Positions 10,595 through 21,691 of a stretch of DNA of 64,000 bases are shown here, one piece after another (positions within the stretch are counted from its first letter, which is position 1; the number at the start of each line of letters is the position of its first letter). The translations under genes and the position numbers were made by a program. The notes below the pieces were generated by a model. That model was not told the origin of the DNA and ran no database searches. It was given only the letters and a program-made list of their open reading frames with translations. This DNA is from Gonatopus flavifemur (lineage: Eukaryota > Arthropoda > Insecta > Hymenoptera > Dryinidae), in the NCBI GenBank assembly GCA_018340375.1, contig JAFFJZ010000002.1, forward strand, positions 15,270,001 through 15,334,000. Direction: 5' to 3'.

Positions 10595-12885
10595 ATAATG
10601 TTATAACAAATGCGTTAGAAGCGTGAAATGGCACCTTGCATTTAGAGCATGCTTTTTCTCTTGGTGCAAAATATATTTTTCCTGAAAATTTAAACCCCTA
10701 TTCATAATACACAGTTTTTTGTGGTACACAAATATATTCAGATTTAGAATATTTGAGCACTAATAAAAAAATTTCTTCTCTGGGGGGAAATTACAAATCA
10801 TAATGTACTAATAGTTTACTTACGAAGATTGCGAATAACATAACATTTACACCTTCCATTGAATCGCTCCATCATAAATCTATCAGAGGAATTCTTTAAT
10901 CTTCCGAGGAATTGAAAATTCGTCCTATAATACATGGATAACTCATTATCCCTCCTTTCGTCTCGACTGTTCAAAAGAGGGAAAGAAGATAAGGATTAAT
11001 GTCCCCCAATCCAGTTTCAGCAGGAAGAATGGAGGTTCAAACGTGAAAATATTTCCATTCTCTCATCTCATAAACTCATTACGTAATTGATTACATCACG
11101 TCAATTGCAGCCTCCTCCGGTATGATTAAACATTTCTTCTAATCAAGTTCGCAATAAAATATGGAATTACGGGATTCTGACGTTTCATTCAGGGTTTATA
11201 AATCATTTCAGAATTGTGAATGGAAATCATTACACAAAATCCTGGAAGGAAAAACTCCTGAATTGGAAAGAACCTTGATAGAGTCGTCTCATTTGAATAT
11301 TCAGGTGTATGAAAGAGAATTATGGTTCTCCACGGAATATTGATCCTTCCATGCATCTACAATGTCAAAAACTGTTTGTTCCCTTCCGTCAAATGAAAAG
11401 TTTGATATCACTTATGATTTGATATCATAATAAACATGCATAACAGCTATAAATATTTTCTAACATCTCCCATCCGCACTTTCTGTATTCAATACAACGT
11501 TATCAAGAATTATTCAATGTTTTTATATAGAAATCTTCACTCAAATTGGTGCCTTCGTTTTGAAATGATCAAGAAACGAGGATGAAAACAAGCGAACAAA
11601 CAAGATCACACCCTAAACGTGTACACCCACTCTGCTCCGTCGGGAGCAAAAATGGAAATTCATCGTATTCATGGTTAACGTGGTCGTATTTCAGTATGCG
11701 TCAACGATCATATTGCACATGCACACTGAACTCATGTATGAAAAAAAAAAAGAACTTGAAACAAAAGTTCTTGAATACACAATACGGATCGAATGAAACA
11801 TATTGTGAGAAATGAGATTCGTCCGTGATTAGAGAGAAAAAATTTGTCAGGAAAATATAACTTGATGAACTATTGTACTAAAATATAATGGAATGCGTTG
11901 TTCGAAGCACAACCAAGGAAGAAATACAGCTGTGTTCAATGAATGGTCCCGGAAACCTTCATGGTAAAATTTGTTCATTTGTTCGTATAATGCTTTTTAT
12001 TCTTACGAATCAAAGTCTGTGATAGAGAATTTCCCGTTTTGCATATCATTATTTCGGTTTCGAATCTTCTTTTTTATTCTTGAAAGATGATAGTAGTATA
12101 GAGTATAGTATATGCTTTGTTCATAAAGTTGGTTTGAAAATTATATACAGATTGTAAGGTATCGGCTATGTCCGAAGAGGTTTAATCAAAGTCTCGTTGC
12201 TGAAATGCCAAGATATTGGAAAGTTGGGGCATTGTAGAATGGAATGAAATAGATAGATTAAATCGAACTCCTACGAACGGACTGTTTCATACCATCAAAG
12301 GAACTTCAAGTTTCTTTACAGTACATTTTTTCCCAAAAGATCGTACTCGACATGAAAAAGTGATAATACATAATCACATAATGCAGAATCCATAATGCAG
12401 TTGAATTATAAACCTCTCATTGCTGTATGTAGAGTGTACAAAATACTTATGAAAATGCAAAAACTTTTCCTAGTAGCGGATGCCTTTATTTTCTCCTCGG
12501 GTTCCACTTGCTCCAATATTCTTGAATCACAGCGCGTTTCAAGAATCATAAAAGATGTTCAAAGTACGCCGCAAGGGACTCACAATGGAAACAAAGTATT
12601 GCTCTCATAACAATGCTGTTTAGCTGTGGGATATTGGTATTGCTGCCATAACTAAACGAATCGTTCTGGGAACTATCTGGTATTGCTATTAGTGTTATGT
12701 GTTTCAACTGTACTGCTAACTTACCTTATGAGTGAAAACAAATATTGCAATTTCGTGACAATTCTGGAATGGCCTGAACAAAATTGTGTTGGGGGCTACA
12801 TTGTTTCAATGAATGCGATTAATCCACAATTATCAGTTATAGAAGTGCAGAAGAAACAAAACCGAAGTAGAATCGAACCGAAATC
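10595..12885. other. No gene seen
   Basis: Short open frames occur here but none carries a recognisable motif, start context or neighbouring exon. No terminal repeats were recognised. Confidence 0.4.
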
Positions 12886-13572
12886 ATAGAAATAGACGGT
12901 CAAAAAGAAGAAGCACAAATTAAAAGAGGGGTGAGACAAAGATACTCACTATTACCATTGATTTTCAATTTGGATATAGAAGAAGCGATGAACGAAGTGA
13001 AGGAGCAAGTGCGATTGAAATTACAGATTCAGGGAGCAAATGTAAGCATGTTGAGATTTGCGGATGACATAGCTATATTAGCTACGACTGGTGCTGAGTT
13101 AGAAAATATTCTCAACACTATGAAAACAATATTACTAGAAAACTATTGTATGAATATGAACAAGGATGAAACAAAATTCATCATTTGTACAACAGTGAAA
13201 ACATCGAGAAGAACGAAAGTCAAAATAGATGCAGAGACAATTCAACAAGTCAAAGAATTTAAATATCTAGGAAGCATAATTACAGAAAACGGTAAAAGCG
13301 AAAGAGATTTAAGAGCAAGAATAGCACAAGGAAAACAGGCTTTCCACCAAAAGAAACAGTTACTATGTTCGAAGAATATTAGCTTAGCGGTAAGGAAGAA
13401 ATTCTTGAAGAGTCACGTTTGGAGCACAGCATCATATGGCTGCGAAACTTGGACAATCGGAAAAACGGACCAACGAAGACTCGACGCTTTTGAAATGTGG
13501 TGTTACAGAAGGATGCTTAGAATCAAGTGGATAAGAAGTCTTTTGAAACATGTCATGAAAAGAAGAAGTAAT
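12886..13572 (+). pseudogene. Reverse transcriptase fragment (LINE)
   Basis: The frame opens in IIEIDGQKEEAQIKRGVRQ, the usual lead into RT motif 4, and includes the catalytic box LRFADDIAI (about 13051-13077) and the downstream KEFKYLGSIITENGKS motif. The thumb and tail region SYGCETWTIGKTDQRRLDAF-EMWCYRRMLRIKW follows. This enzyme copies its own RNA at a nicked chromosomal site. The frame has no stop or frameshift over roughly 230 codons, but the finger domain, the endonuclease and the extreme C-terminus are absent. The conserved RQG-C-LSP motif reads RQRYSLLP here, a likely damaging change. It is interrupted at about 13573 by the mariner. Confidence 0.85.
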
Positions 13573-14613
13573 CTGATAATCTCCATCAAGAACAACGCAA
13601 TCATTCCAGCGCCGCTCTAACATTTCAATACCACTTGTGTAGAACGATTTATCTTTTGCCTCAAAATAGGCCTCAGTTTCAGCGATAACCTCTTCATTCG
13701 AGCGAAATTTCTTACCGGCGAGCATTCATTTTAGGTCTGCGAACAGCCAGTAGTCGCTGGGAGCCAAATCTGGCAAATACAGTGGATGTGGAAGCAATTC
13801 GAAGTTCAATTCATGGAGTTTTGCCATTGTTTTGATTGACTTATGACATGGTGCGTTGTCTTGATGAAATAAAATTTTTTTCTTCACCATATGCGGTGGT
13901 TTCTTTGCAATTTCGGTCTTCAAACGCTCCAATAATGCGATATAATATTCACTGTTGATGATATTTCCTTTCTCAAAATAGTCGATGAATATTACACCAC
14001 GCATATCCCAAAATACCGAGGCCATAACCTTTCCAGCCGATTATTGTGCTTTCGGGCGCTTTGGACGAGGTTCACCAGTGGCTGTCCACTCGGATAACGA
14101 TCGTTTCGATTCCGGAGTGAAATGATGGACTCATGTTTCATCCATTGTAACATATCGACGCAAAAATTCCGGCTCGTAATGTTTAAACATGGCCAAACAC
14201 TGCTCAGAAGTATCAACGCGTTCTTGGTTTTGGTCAACAGTAAGCGAACGAGGCACCCACTTCGAACAGAGCTTTCTCATGATTAAATCCTCATGCAATA
14301 TAAAGCCAACACGTTCTTTTGATTTTTTTCCCATGTCAGCTAACTCACGCAACTTCACTTTTCGATCATTCAAAACGATTTCCTGGATTTTTTTCATGTT
14401 CTCTGGTGTTACCGCCTCATTAGAACGTCCGCTGCGGTCTGCATCATCTGTGTCTCTACGACCACGTTTGAAGTCAGTAAACCAACGTTTGATTGTGGTT
14501 TCCGATGGAGCGGAGTCCCCATAACACTTTTTAAGCCTTTGCTTCGCTTGAACGGTATTTTTTCCCATCAAGAAGCAGTGTAAAATTAAAACACGAAATT
14601 GTTTTTGATCCAT
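13573..14613 (-). pseudogene. irritans-subfamily mariner transposase, nonsense-decayed
   Basis: Begins MDQKQFRVLILHCFLMGKN at 14613 and stays in one frame to the truncated C-terminus. Motifs: KRWFTDFKRG, KWVPRSLT linker, YVTMDET, LFHQDNAPCH and LPDLAPSDYWLF, with DD34D spacing and all three aspartates kept. Three in-frame stops interrupt it: TGA right after TMDET in place of the usual TGG tryptophan; TAA before SAGKVMASVFWD; and TGA after FADLK. No frameshift was found. Close resemblance to the Himar/irritans group is judged from these motifs. Confidence 0.87.
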
Positions 14614-14789
14614 TGTTTCAAAAATAACAAAAGTAGCGTCACTCTCAATACGATAACTCACAAGCTAAGGAATAGAATATCATGAAATTTTGACAGCTAT
14701 CTTTTGAAGGTTAGTACTAACTGAAAAACAGGTGAATGCAGTAAAATTCGCGCCATCTATGTGTTAGGCCCGCGACTTTTCAGCCTATG
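13573..14789 (-). mobile_element. irritans-like mariner inserted in the LINE, 3' end missing
   Basis: On the minus strand the 5' end is near 14789, where GGCTGAAAAGTCGCGGGCC resembles an irritans-type terminal repeat. The transposase reads leftward and stops being mariner at about 13573, inside the last codons, where LINE sequence resumes. The 3' UTR and 3' terminal repeat are therefore gone. A small deletion across the mariner-LINE junction explains both the lost end and the roughly 30 bp missing from the LINE. Confidence 0.8.
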
Positions 14790-15686
14790 TGTTAGTTTAT
14801 TGAAAACAATATTGGAAGGGAAAATGAATGGTAAAACTCGCAAAGGTAGACCTAGATCAAGTCATATGAAGCAAATTATACAAGATGAGGGATGTCATAG
14901 ATATGTAGAAATTAAGCGTTCAGTGGATAATAGACAGAGTTGGAGGATTTCATCAAACTAGTTTTAAGACTGATTACTTAATGAAGATGATGATGAGAAG
15001 TGCAGAATGAATCATCTCACAAATTCAGGTATTCAATTCATGTATCATTTCTTTCTATATTCCATTCAGATATATAAATATACATGTATTGGGAGAATAT
15101 AAAAAACTAGAGTACACACGACAATCATAAATCGCCAGATACACAATTTAATCGTCTCCACATTTTGATGTTTGGGTATCATATATCTTATTCATACCTC
15201 AATTTCGGTTACCTCATTCATACTTCATTTTATTTCATTTAAAATACGGGAGAACGAGAATCGATAATCAATGTCTGTACGTAGTATAAAATACGATTCT
15301 GTTCTACATACGCTTTCGATTATATAGATATCAAACCCACATTCAATTGGGGCTGCCGTTCAGATTTTATCGCGGTACCATCCAATAAACATTGGTTTCT
15401 CTTTTACTTTTTTATTCTTTCTACCTGCCTTTCTATGGCTCAGTGCCAGAAATTACGTCGAGGCTTAACTTGCGTACGGTACAACACCTGCGGCTTTCTC
15501 ATTCCACTATTGACTGCGGTCGTAGTCAAGCCTATAAATCGATTCCCTTTAATCTTGCTGCGTCGAAAAGAGATCGCTCCCTTATCACGGGGCACTTAAA
15601 CGTGAGAATTGCCAAATGACGACAAAAACGACGATGACAATTCATCACAATCATCTTTGGGAACATTGAAAGAGAAGATATTTGAA

Positions 15687-15718
<32 letters not shown>

Positions 15719-15722
15719 TCTC
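15687..15722. repeat. (CT)n microsatellite
   Basis: About 36 bp of CT units with one CC interruption near the right end. Confidence 0.95.
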
Positions 15723-15859
15723 GAATCAAAGGGATATTGATTCATTACAATCTCACGGAAGAGAACCAAATAGCAAATATTAACTTTCCATCAATGAAAA
15801 TTGAATACATCTGTTTCTCTTGGAATTTTTATGCGACAAATATTTACAATATTCACGAA

Positions 15860-15888
15860 GTGTGTGTGTGTGTGTGTGTTTGTGTGTG
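15860..15888. repeat. (GT)n microsatellite
   Basis: About 29 bp of GT units interrupted by one TTT. Confidence 0.95.
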
Positions 15889-16179
15889 CCAATCAAAGGG
15901 ACGATCAATAAAATGTTATGTAAAAAGTACAGACAACATTTGTTCCCCACAACACAACATTACGTGTGAAATATCTGTGTTTTGTTAACAGGAAATGAAA
16001 TTTGTTTTGAACATGTTTTTTGAAATCGATCCAAATTTGTTTGAATAACCAATGATGAAGAGAAAGTACTGCGAAGTGGGAACTAACTAATTGGAGCTAT
16101 GGTTGGATACTTCAACTATTTCTGGAACAGCTTAGGCGTCAGTAATGTAGCGTGAGGAGGAAAGAAGAGACATAAAATA

Positions 16180-16372
16180 CACTGTAAAAAGTGAATGTGG
16201 AGTTTCACTCCAAATTTGGTGGGAGCAAGAATCCTTCATATGGGGTAAATTCATTTCTCCTCTTTAATTTGGAGAATCCCCCAAAAATATGAGGGAAGAT
16301 GAATTTTCCCCACATGAAGGATTTGAGTTGCCATTAAATTTAGGGGGAAAACTCCACTCACTTTTTACAGTG
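16180..16372. mobile_element. MITE with CACTGTAAAAAGTG ends and TA duplication
   Basis: The left CACTGTAAAAAGTGAATG and right CTCACTTTTTACAGTG ends are inverse, followed inward by matching GTGGAGTTT and ACCCCATATGAAGG-like blocks. TA lies on both sides (16178-16179, 16373-16374). 193 bp, non-coding; a Tc1/mariner-type target site. Confidence 0.8.
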
Positions 16373-16374
16373 TA

Positions 16375-17296
16375 TCGACACTGAATGTGTGACAGCTGAG
16401 ATATGCACCACAGTGAAACTTTGTGATTCTTGCAAATCGATTACCACAAAATAATACATGGCATTCGAAATATAGGTTATTGTTAATTGAAGGAAAGTCA
16501 TTATTTCTGAACATGATGAATTGATTTCGACAATGAAAGATAATATTTTCGATATCCCCGTCTTACATCAATCATGAGTTTGTCACTAATTGCTCGAAAG
16601 CAGGCGAATCCACCCCATGTTTTTAGATGTAAATTTGTTTATGTATTCATTCATGGAGTAACGGGAAACATTCAATGAATGTTTGTCACACAGTCTTATG
16701 CTGTTTGTTCCTTTTTATTCGAACAGATCGCTTAAGGAAGATACCGGAAAAGCAAGATCATCAAATTTGATCATTCACATCAATGGATGAATGAAATTCT
16801 ATAGATATGCCACTTGAGGCTTCAGTTTCGGCAGCCTAGAAATAAATACATCCCTGCACTGGTACCGGATACGATCTACAAATTTGCCACGGTGTTTAGG
16901 GTTCTATGGAATGAATGAATAATGTCAACTGTGTTCCTTGAATCTTCACATAGGGTGAACTATCCAGTAGATGAATGATGACCAATGGATGAAAGATTCA
17001 TAAAACAAGTAACTATTATCAATTTTGTGCTACTCCAAAATAATTCGGTTGTCTCAATAGAAGTAACTTCTTATGAAAATAATCGGACCATTTTGATGTG
17101 GCAAGAATTTTGAATAGTTACTGCTTCCTCGTTAAAAGGAAGCTTAGTAATCGTTTCGGAGGGTCGACAAATTTTTTGTCTCCAAAACGAAAATTTCTTA
17201 CACCAAAATGCTTCTCAGAACTCAAGGAGCAACTTTGGTTTCGTGTCCTTCTGTGGGGTGTCTGTCTGTACGTACGTACGAGCATACGAAACTCTG
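16375..17296. other. No gene seen
   Basis: No recognisable coding region or repeat ends in this AT-rich segment. Confidence 0.4.
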
Positions 17297-17735
17297 CACT
17301 GAGAAAAGAGGCATTTGGAAGTTCAGTGAACAGTACTATATTTGTTCGATGAATCTGAATATTACTGAACTTTCAGCGATCTTTCATGAAACTTCAAGAA
17401 ACATTACTGAAATTTTGCTTTTCATCACTGAATTTTCTCCGACAGTTATCATATAGTAAGTACAATATTAATGCCCAACTTCCACTGCATCGTCAACTGT
17501 CGTAGAAAATAGCAAATTTTCTATTGCAGGTACAGCTTTCTCTAATTTTTCAACATTTTTCAAGCATCTCTGTCAATAAAATATTTCACAAACGAGGTAG
17601 TCATGTGCCAATTGACAGAGTTTTTCTTTTATAGATCCCTTCATCTATTGGGTAGTTTATCCAAATGGAGTGTTAGAAAACTTGCATCAAAAATTTCACC
17701 CTGGTTTCTTCCTTGGGGCTTTTTCTTTCTCAGTG
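17297..17735. mobile_element. Non-autonomous element with CACTGAGAAA ends
   Basis: Left CACTGAGAAAAGAGGC and right TTTTTCTTTCTCAGTG are inverse. The right flank is TA and the left flank TG. The interior repeats short words around ACTGAA (17318-17440), which suggests internal amplification. About 439 bp, no transposase. Confidence 0.5.
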
Positions 17736-17924
17736 TAACCACCCATCTTCTCCAGTAGTGTACAGTGAAGAATTTGCAGTATCAGATGGAGTTCACACCC
17801 AATACTGATATTTTAACGTCTTATGGTGTTATTCTCACACCGTATGGTGTAATTTCATATCGTTGAAAATTATTTTGACATCGAATTTGGGGTATAATTC
17901 ATTGTCACAGCCATTTACATAGCT

Positions 17925-18008
17925 ACAGATTTTGAGCTTCCGGAGTGGAGCCGCGTCTGGAAACGGTTTGTTGCCGACGCGGCTCCGCTCCGGAAGCTCA
18001 AAATCTGT
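17925..18008. repeat. Near-perfect 33-bp hairpin
   Basis: The arm 17925-17957 (ACAGATTTTGAGCTTCCGGA through GCCGCGTC) is mirrored at 17976-18008 with one mismatch and an 18-bp loop. The arms are GC-rich compared with the neighbourhood. No target duplication was found. It could be a foldback element or a hairpin-RNA source. Confidence 0.85.
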
Positions 18009-18180
18009 ATCTTCTTAAAAGTCGCGAAAAAACATCCATCGCTGAAACAATTGATCATTTACATAGCTGCTTCAGTGGAAAGTATGGCTAACTACAAAAA
18101 CCTACTTGGGCTCAATCTTAGCAACAGTTTTTCCTCCTCATATACACTGTAAAAACAAGTCTTAATCTGTTTGCATTTTA

Positions 18181-18286
18181 CCCACATAGCACGAATGTCT
18201 CAGTAATATCTTCAGAATATTCTGGAGACATTGTGATATTGTCAAAATATCCTGGAGATATTACTGAGACATTCGTGCTATGTGGG
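18181..18286. mobile_element. 106-bp foldback with 30-bp perfect arms, TA flanks
   Basis: The left arm CCCACATAGCACGAATGTCT(CAGTAATATC) at 18181-18210 is exactly mirrored at 18257-18286. TA is present at 18179-18180 and 18287-18288. The 46-bp loop holds a degenerate extra copy of the arm's inner end. It appears inserted between TTTGCATTTTA and TAATTTC. Non-coding MITE. Confidence 0.8.
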
Positions 18287-18354
18287 TAATTTCAGACAAC
18301 GCTTCTTCCATTGTGTCGGTGATTGTTTTATCGGCTTAATTTGTTTGCATCATA

Positions 18355-18967
18355 CACTCAGAGAAATCCTCACAGTTGCTTTGAGTAGAACGTCCTGACT
18401 AAATATGCTTAGTGAGAGGGAGTAAAAATTTGATTGATTCTAGTAAGAAAATATAGTTGATGTAATTACGCTTGTTCTCGTATTCAATTGTTTTTGCATA
18501 CGTCCCCTTTCTTTTAAACATGAAGACGCGTAAGTCGATCAAACTTGTCAAAGGTGGATGCATTGCTGCTTAAAATTGTATGCATTGAATCGTGGGTGGT
18601 TTGAAGACTGGAATGTTTAAGAATGCTTACTTTCTTCTACAATGTCAGTGCGATTCTTTCAAGAGCATATACTTTTATATGCTGAAGCGTGGTAACAGGT
18701 CTTGATATTATAGGTTATGAATGAGAACCAAACGATACAGTAAATGATTCAATTCTCATAGTTTTACAGATTATAATATCATAGCGTAGCTTAGTGTTCA
18801 AAATGAGTGGTGGACAATGGTTTCGTTTATCATAAATCAAGTGATTCCAAACCTGATCTTAGGTTATATAGTATTATAAGAATTAGTAAGTAGCACTAAA
18901 AAAGCATAGTTGAGACGTTATTTTACTAATTTTTTTAGATCACAGCAACTAATACTTCCTCTCAGTG
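18355..18967. mobile_element. Possible non-autonomous element with CACTCAGAGAAA ends
   Basis: Left CACTCAGAGAAATCCTCACA and right ACTTCCTCTCAGTG are weakly inverse, both flanked by TA (18353-18354, 18968-18969). Sub-terminal words (AGTTGCT, TTAGTAAG, ATAGTTGA) also recur inverted. About 613 bp, no coding region. End similarity is modest. Confidence 0.4.
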
Positions 18968-18969
18968 TA

Positions 18970-20700
18970 GATTCAGCCATAAAATGAGCTGAATTTAAGA
19001 CTTTCGTTCGACAGTGTAGGACTTATTGGAGCTGCCAACCGTCCGGATTTCCTCGGATTTGTCCTAGTTGAGGGGGTGTCCGAAAAACGTTCGGACGGGG
19101 TTCTCAATCTTGTCAGGATTCTGCAATTCTGGAGAATGATTATATATAAATGAACTACAATTTTGAACTTAGAACGTGGAAATTCCAATAATGAAGATAC
19201 TTCACAACATGTCTGGATCCCAAGCCGGAAATCCGAGATTTTGGGACTCCTTGTTCTGAGTTGACGAGTTTGTAAATGCCAGCCCCAGGTCTCCTACAGA
19301 TCAAAAGAAACACTAACACTCGAGTATCAAATGAATGCCCTCAGGGAATGAAAGTTTCCTCAAAGAAATTATAAAAAACATATCATTGTAGGTTCTGTAT
19401 AAAATACCTACAGCTTCACTCACGAACATATGATTGACCCAACAGCTGACTGCACGATATTATCGCATAAAAATCACTTGCGCTGAGATGACCTATACTT
19501 CCGATCTCTGTCTCTTTAAGAAATTGGATCACGTTCCCTTCAATGGATCAAACGATATACATGATATAAATGCAGCCTTGAAATTTTTCGATTCACATTC
19601 AGAACATTAGGCACCTTTGCGGTATAAAATAATTGATATCATCAATTACATGGACAAATATTTTACATCACCTTTTGAGAATTTTCATTTCAAATTCTTT
19701 CCCAGAAAAAAGGAAATCCACTGATTCGATTGTACTCCGCGAAGAACTTTGAGATATTACGAATCTTAATTCAAAGAATCTTTCAAGATCGAATAATGAA
19801 ATATTTAACGATTAGTGAATAAGATTCGAATCAAAATATCCTTGAGAGGTTTTGTTTGTTGAACCCCTTGACAAATATCAGTTGAAATCGTGGACTGTTA
19901 CGAACCAGACGATTAGTCAGCGGCAGAACATTCAGGGTTAATTTCCATGCATTGAAGGGATAAACAAACAGACAAGACACACTAATATATTTGTGATGGG
20001 ATGCAATTATCTCTCAAAATGATATCAAAACAAATGACAACAAATTTCTTCGAAAACCTGCAGGAAAAGAATGTTTGATAGAATTCTTTCCGAATTATGC
20101 TCATCACACGGAGACAAACAATTCACTGTGATGACGAGGAATTAGCTGTGATAGCTATTTCGTGTATTCGATATTTGAATACCGAAAACATTGCTGCAAA
20201 AGCTAGATTTTAGCTCCTACAGCAATAACTTTTGTTACCACAGCTGAAAAATAGCTACCCCATTGAATGCATATTATCGATAGAACTGTACAGTGGCGAT
20301 ATTAGGGACTTGGTTCATTGAATGTTCATTCCTGAAAATAAAATCAATTAAAGAGATTACAACTACTTTCCTCTGGAGCGAGTCACTAATCATCTTCATC
20401 AAATTTAGATGAGGCAACTGAATCTGAGTTTGGTAATATTCAATTTGAATCAACAACTGATTCGCGAATGAGCAGTTTCGTCGTTCATTGATATACTTTG
20501 GGAGAAAGTGTTGGTTAGAGTGTTTTTCTTTCAATCCACCATGCTTGTGCGTGTTCGTCATTTTTTGCCAGAATATACATTGCGCAGTGAAAAAAAAAAT
20601 CCGAATGTGTAGTACACGAATCCATCCTTTAATAAGATAATCAAATATTAGCTGACCACAATATCGGATTGTTAAAAAGCACTTGTTAAAAATTGGTCGG
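18970..20700. other. No gene seen; AGCT-rich fragment
   Basis: 19020-19110 contains a G/C-richer passage (CCGTCCGGATTTCCTCGG and GTTCGGACGGGG) that may be a decayed repeat. 20140-20260 is a fragment of the AGCT-word family (TAGCTGTGATAGCTATTT, CAGCTGAAAAATAGCTA) seen again at 46.57, 50.06 and 50.70 kb. No coding region is recognised. Confidence 0.4.
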
Positions 20701-20881
20701 AACACCGAATCTTTTTCTCCTCACTGTAATGAAAATTATTGTTCGTTGGATGACGATATGGAAGGTAAACCACCTGTCACTCGAATATGTTGCTCCCCCT
20801 GTTTTGTACGAACAATTAGGATGATTATCAAAGTTTTCTTCACATATTACACACTGAACCACGCCAGACTCGGTGTTTGCG
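20701..20881 (+). other. Possible exon with consensus splice donor
   Basis: A plus-strand frame is open through ARLGVCG and ends at a consensus donor (GCG|GTAAGTACG, exon end 20881). The minus strand is also open over the same span with a CVICEENF peptide, so strand and coding status are ambiguous. I found no acceptor or neighbouring exon and recognise no family. Confidence 0.15.
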
Positions 20882-21400
20882 GTAAGTACGTGTCTGTGTG
20901 TATATGTACGACTTGTTATGCAATAGTGGGATGCGTACTCGACCGGCAAACATGTTGCGATGAGAGGATTGTTTCCATGAGTGGCACGTGTTGTTCTTGC
21001 TCGTAACACAAGCTAACTATTGTATACGTGTATATTGACGTACATACTAACGTATTCAAGAGCGTACATATAAACATACAAACTGGTACACGGAGGTAGT
21101 CTGTGAAACGCGCGAATACTGGAATACATTAACCATGATACATGAACGTAGATATTGATGCACGTGGATAAACTCCTCCCTTGAACAGTTGTTCAAAATG
21201 GAAATATCAAATTAAACATTTGTTATACACCCAAGACGATTCACACTCGTTCGGAAACACCCAATATAAAACGTTTGCATGTGTTCTCTGTTTTGAATAT
21301 GGTCATCCGTGGAAAATGGAAAAGATCGTAATGGTGGATTTATAATTGTTCTACTAGGCAAAATTAAAGAACGATTCTCACTTTTGGACCTCCAGTATGA

Positions 21401-21460
21401 AGTTTGAATCGTTCATTGAAACGCATTGATAATCAAATAACCATTAGCTTCTGAAGACCT
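21401..21460. repeat. 60-bp direct repeat shared with 27704-27766
   Basis: AGTTTGAATCGTTCATTGAA and the following words recur in the same orientation at 27704-27766. In both places it is near the GACGAGTTTTG inverted repeat, but in opposite order, so the two copies are rearranged relative to each other. Confidence 0.6.
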
Positions 21461-21500
21461 AGGCCTTGCCCTAGTTCACACACGACGAGGGGACAACCCA

Positions 21501-21642
21501 AGTAGAAATACTCTAGTTATTGACGAGTTTTGCAACGCTCAACTAGCCAGATCCCACCAGAACCCTACAAGGCATTTGCAAGTGTCCAGTTTCTGGCTAG
21601 TTAAGCGTTACAAAACTTGTCAATCACTAGAGCATTTCTACT
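21501..21642. repeat. Foldback with 51-bp arms (AGTAGAAATACTCTAG)
   Basis: The arm at 21501-21551 (AGTAGAAATACTCTAGTTAT through CTAGCCAGA) is inverted at 21592-21642 with several mismatches and a 40-bp loop. A truncated relative lies at 27536-27636. Non-coding. Confidence 0.7.
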
Positions 21643-21691
21643 AAAAAAGCTTACAAAACAGAAGATTACGTAGCAACCTTACCGTAATATA

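Larger units (their letters stand above)
12886..14998 (+). mobile_element. Non-LTR retrotransposon (RTE-like) 3' part, split by a mariner
   Basis: Sequence from 12886 to 13572 encodes a reverse-transcriptase C-terminal half, and 14790-14961 resumes its C-terminal tail. After the stop, the 3' end has AAGACTGATTACTTAATGAA followed by GATGATGATGA, a short trinucleotide tail typical of RTE-type elements. The 5' part is missing, as usual for incomplete reverse transcription. A second copy of the same 3' end lies at 35418-35765. Comparison shows that about 30 bp present in that copy is lost where the mariner sits. The clade is inferred. Confidence 0.75.
14999..16177. other. No gene seen; two microsatellites
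   Basis: Contains (CT)n at 15687-15722 and (GT)n at 15860-15888 with one interruption. No coding region is recognised. Open frames crossing the microsatellites are artefacts of the repeats. Confidence 0.6.

Noticed and set aside
14189..14524. 111-codon plus-strand frame
   Set aside because: Antisense shadow of the mariner transposase on the minus strand.
15687..15889. Frame through microsatellites (VCVCVCV and RERERER peptides)
   Set aside because: Simple-repeat translation, not a gene.
20686..21009. 107-codon frames on both strands
   Set aside because: Both strands are open over the same span and neither carries a family motif; kept only as a weak exon candidate because of the splice donor.
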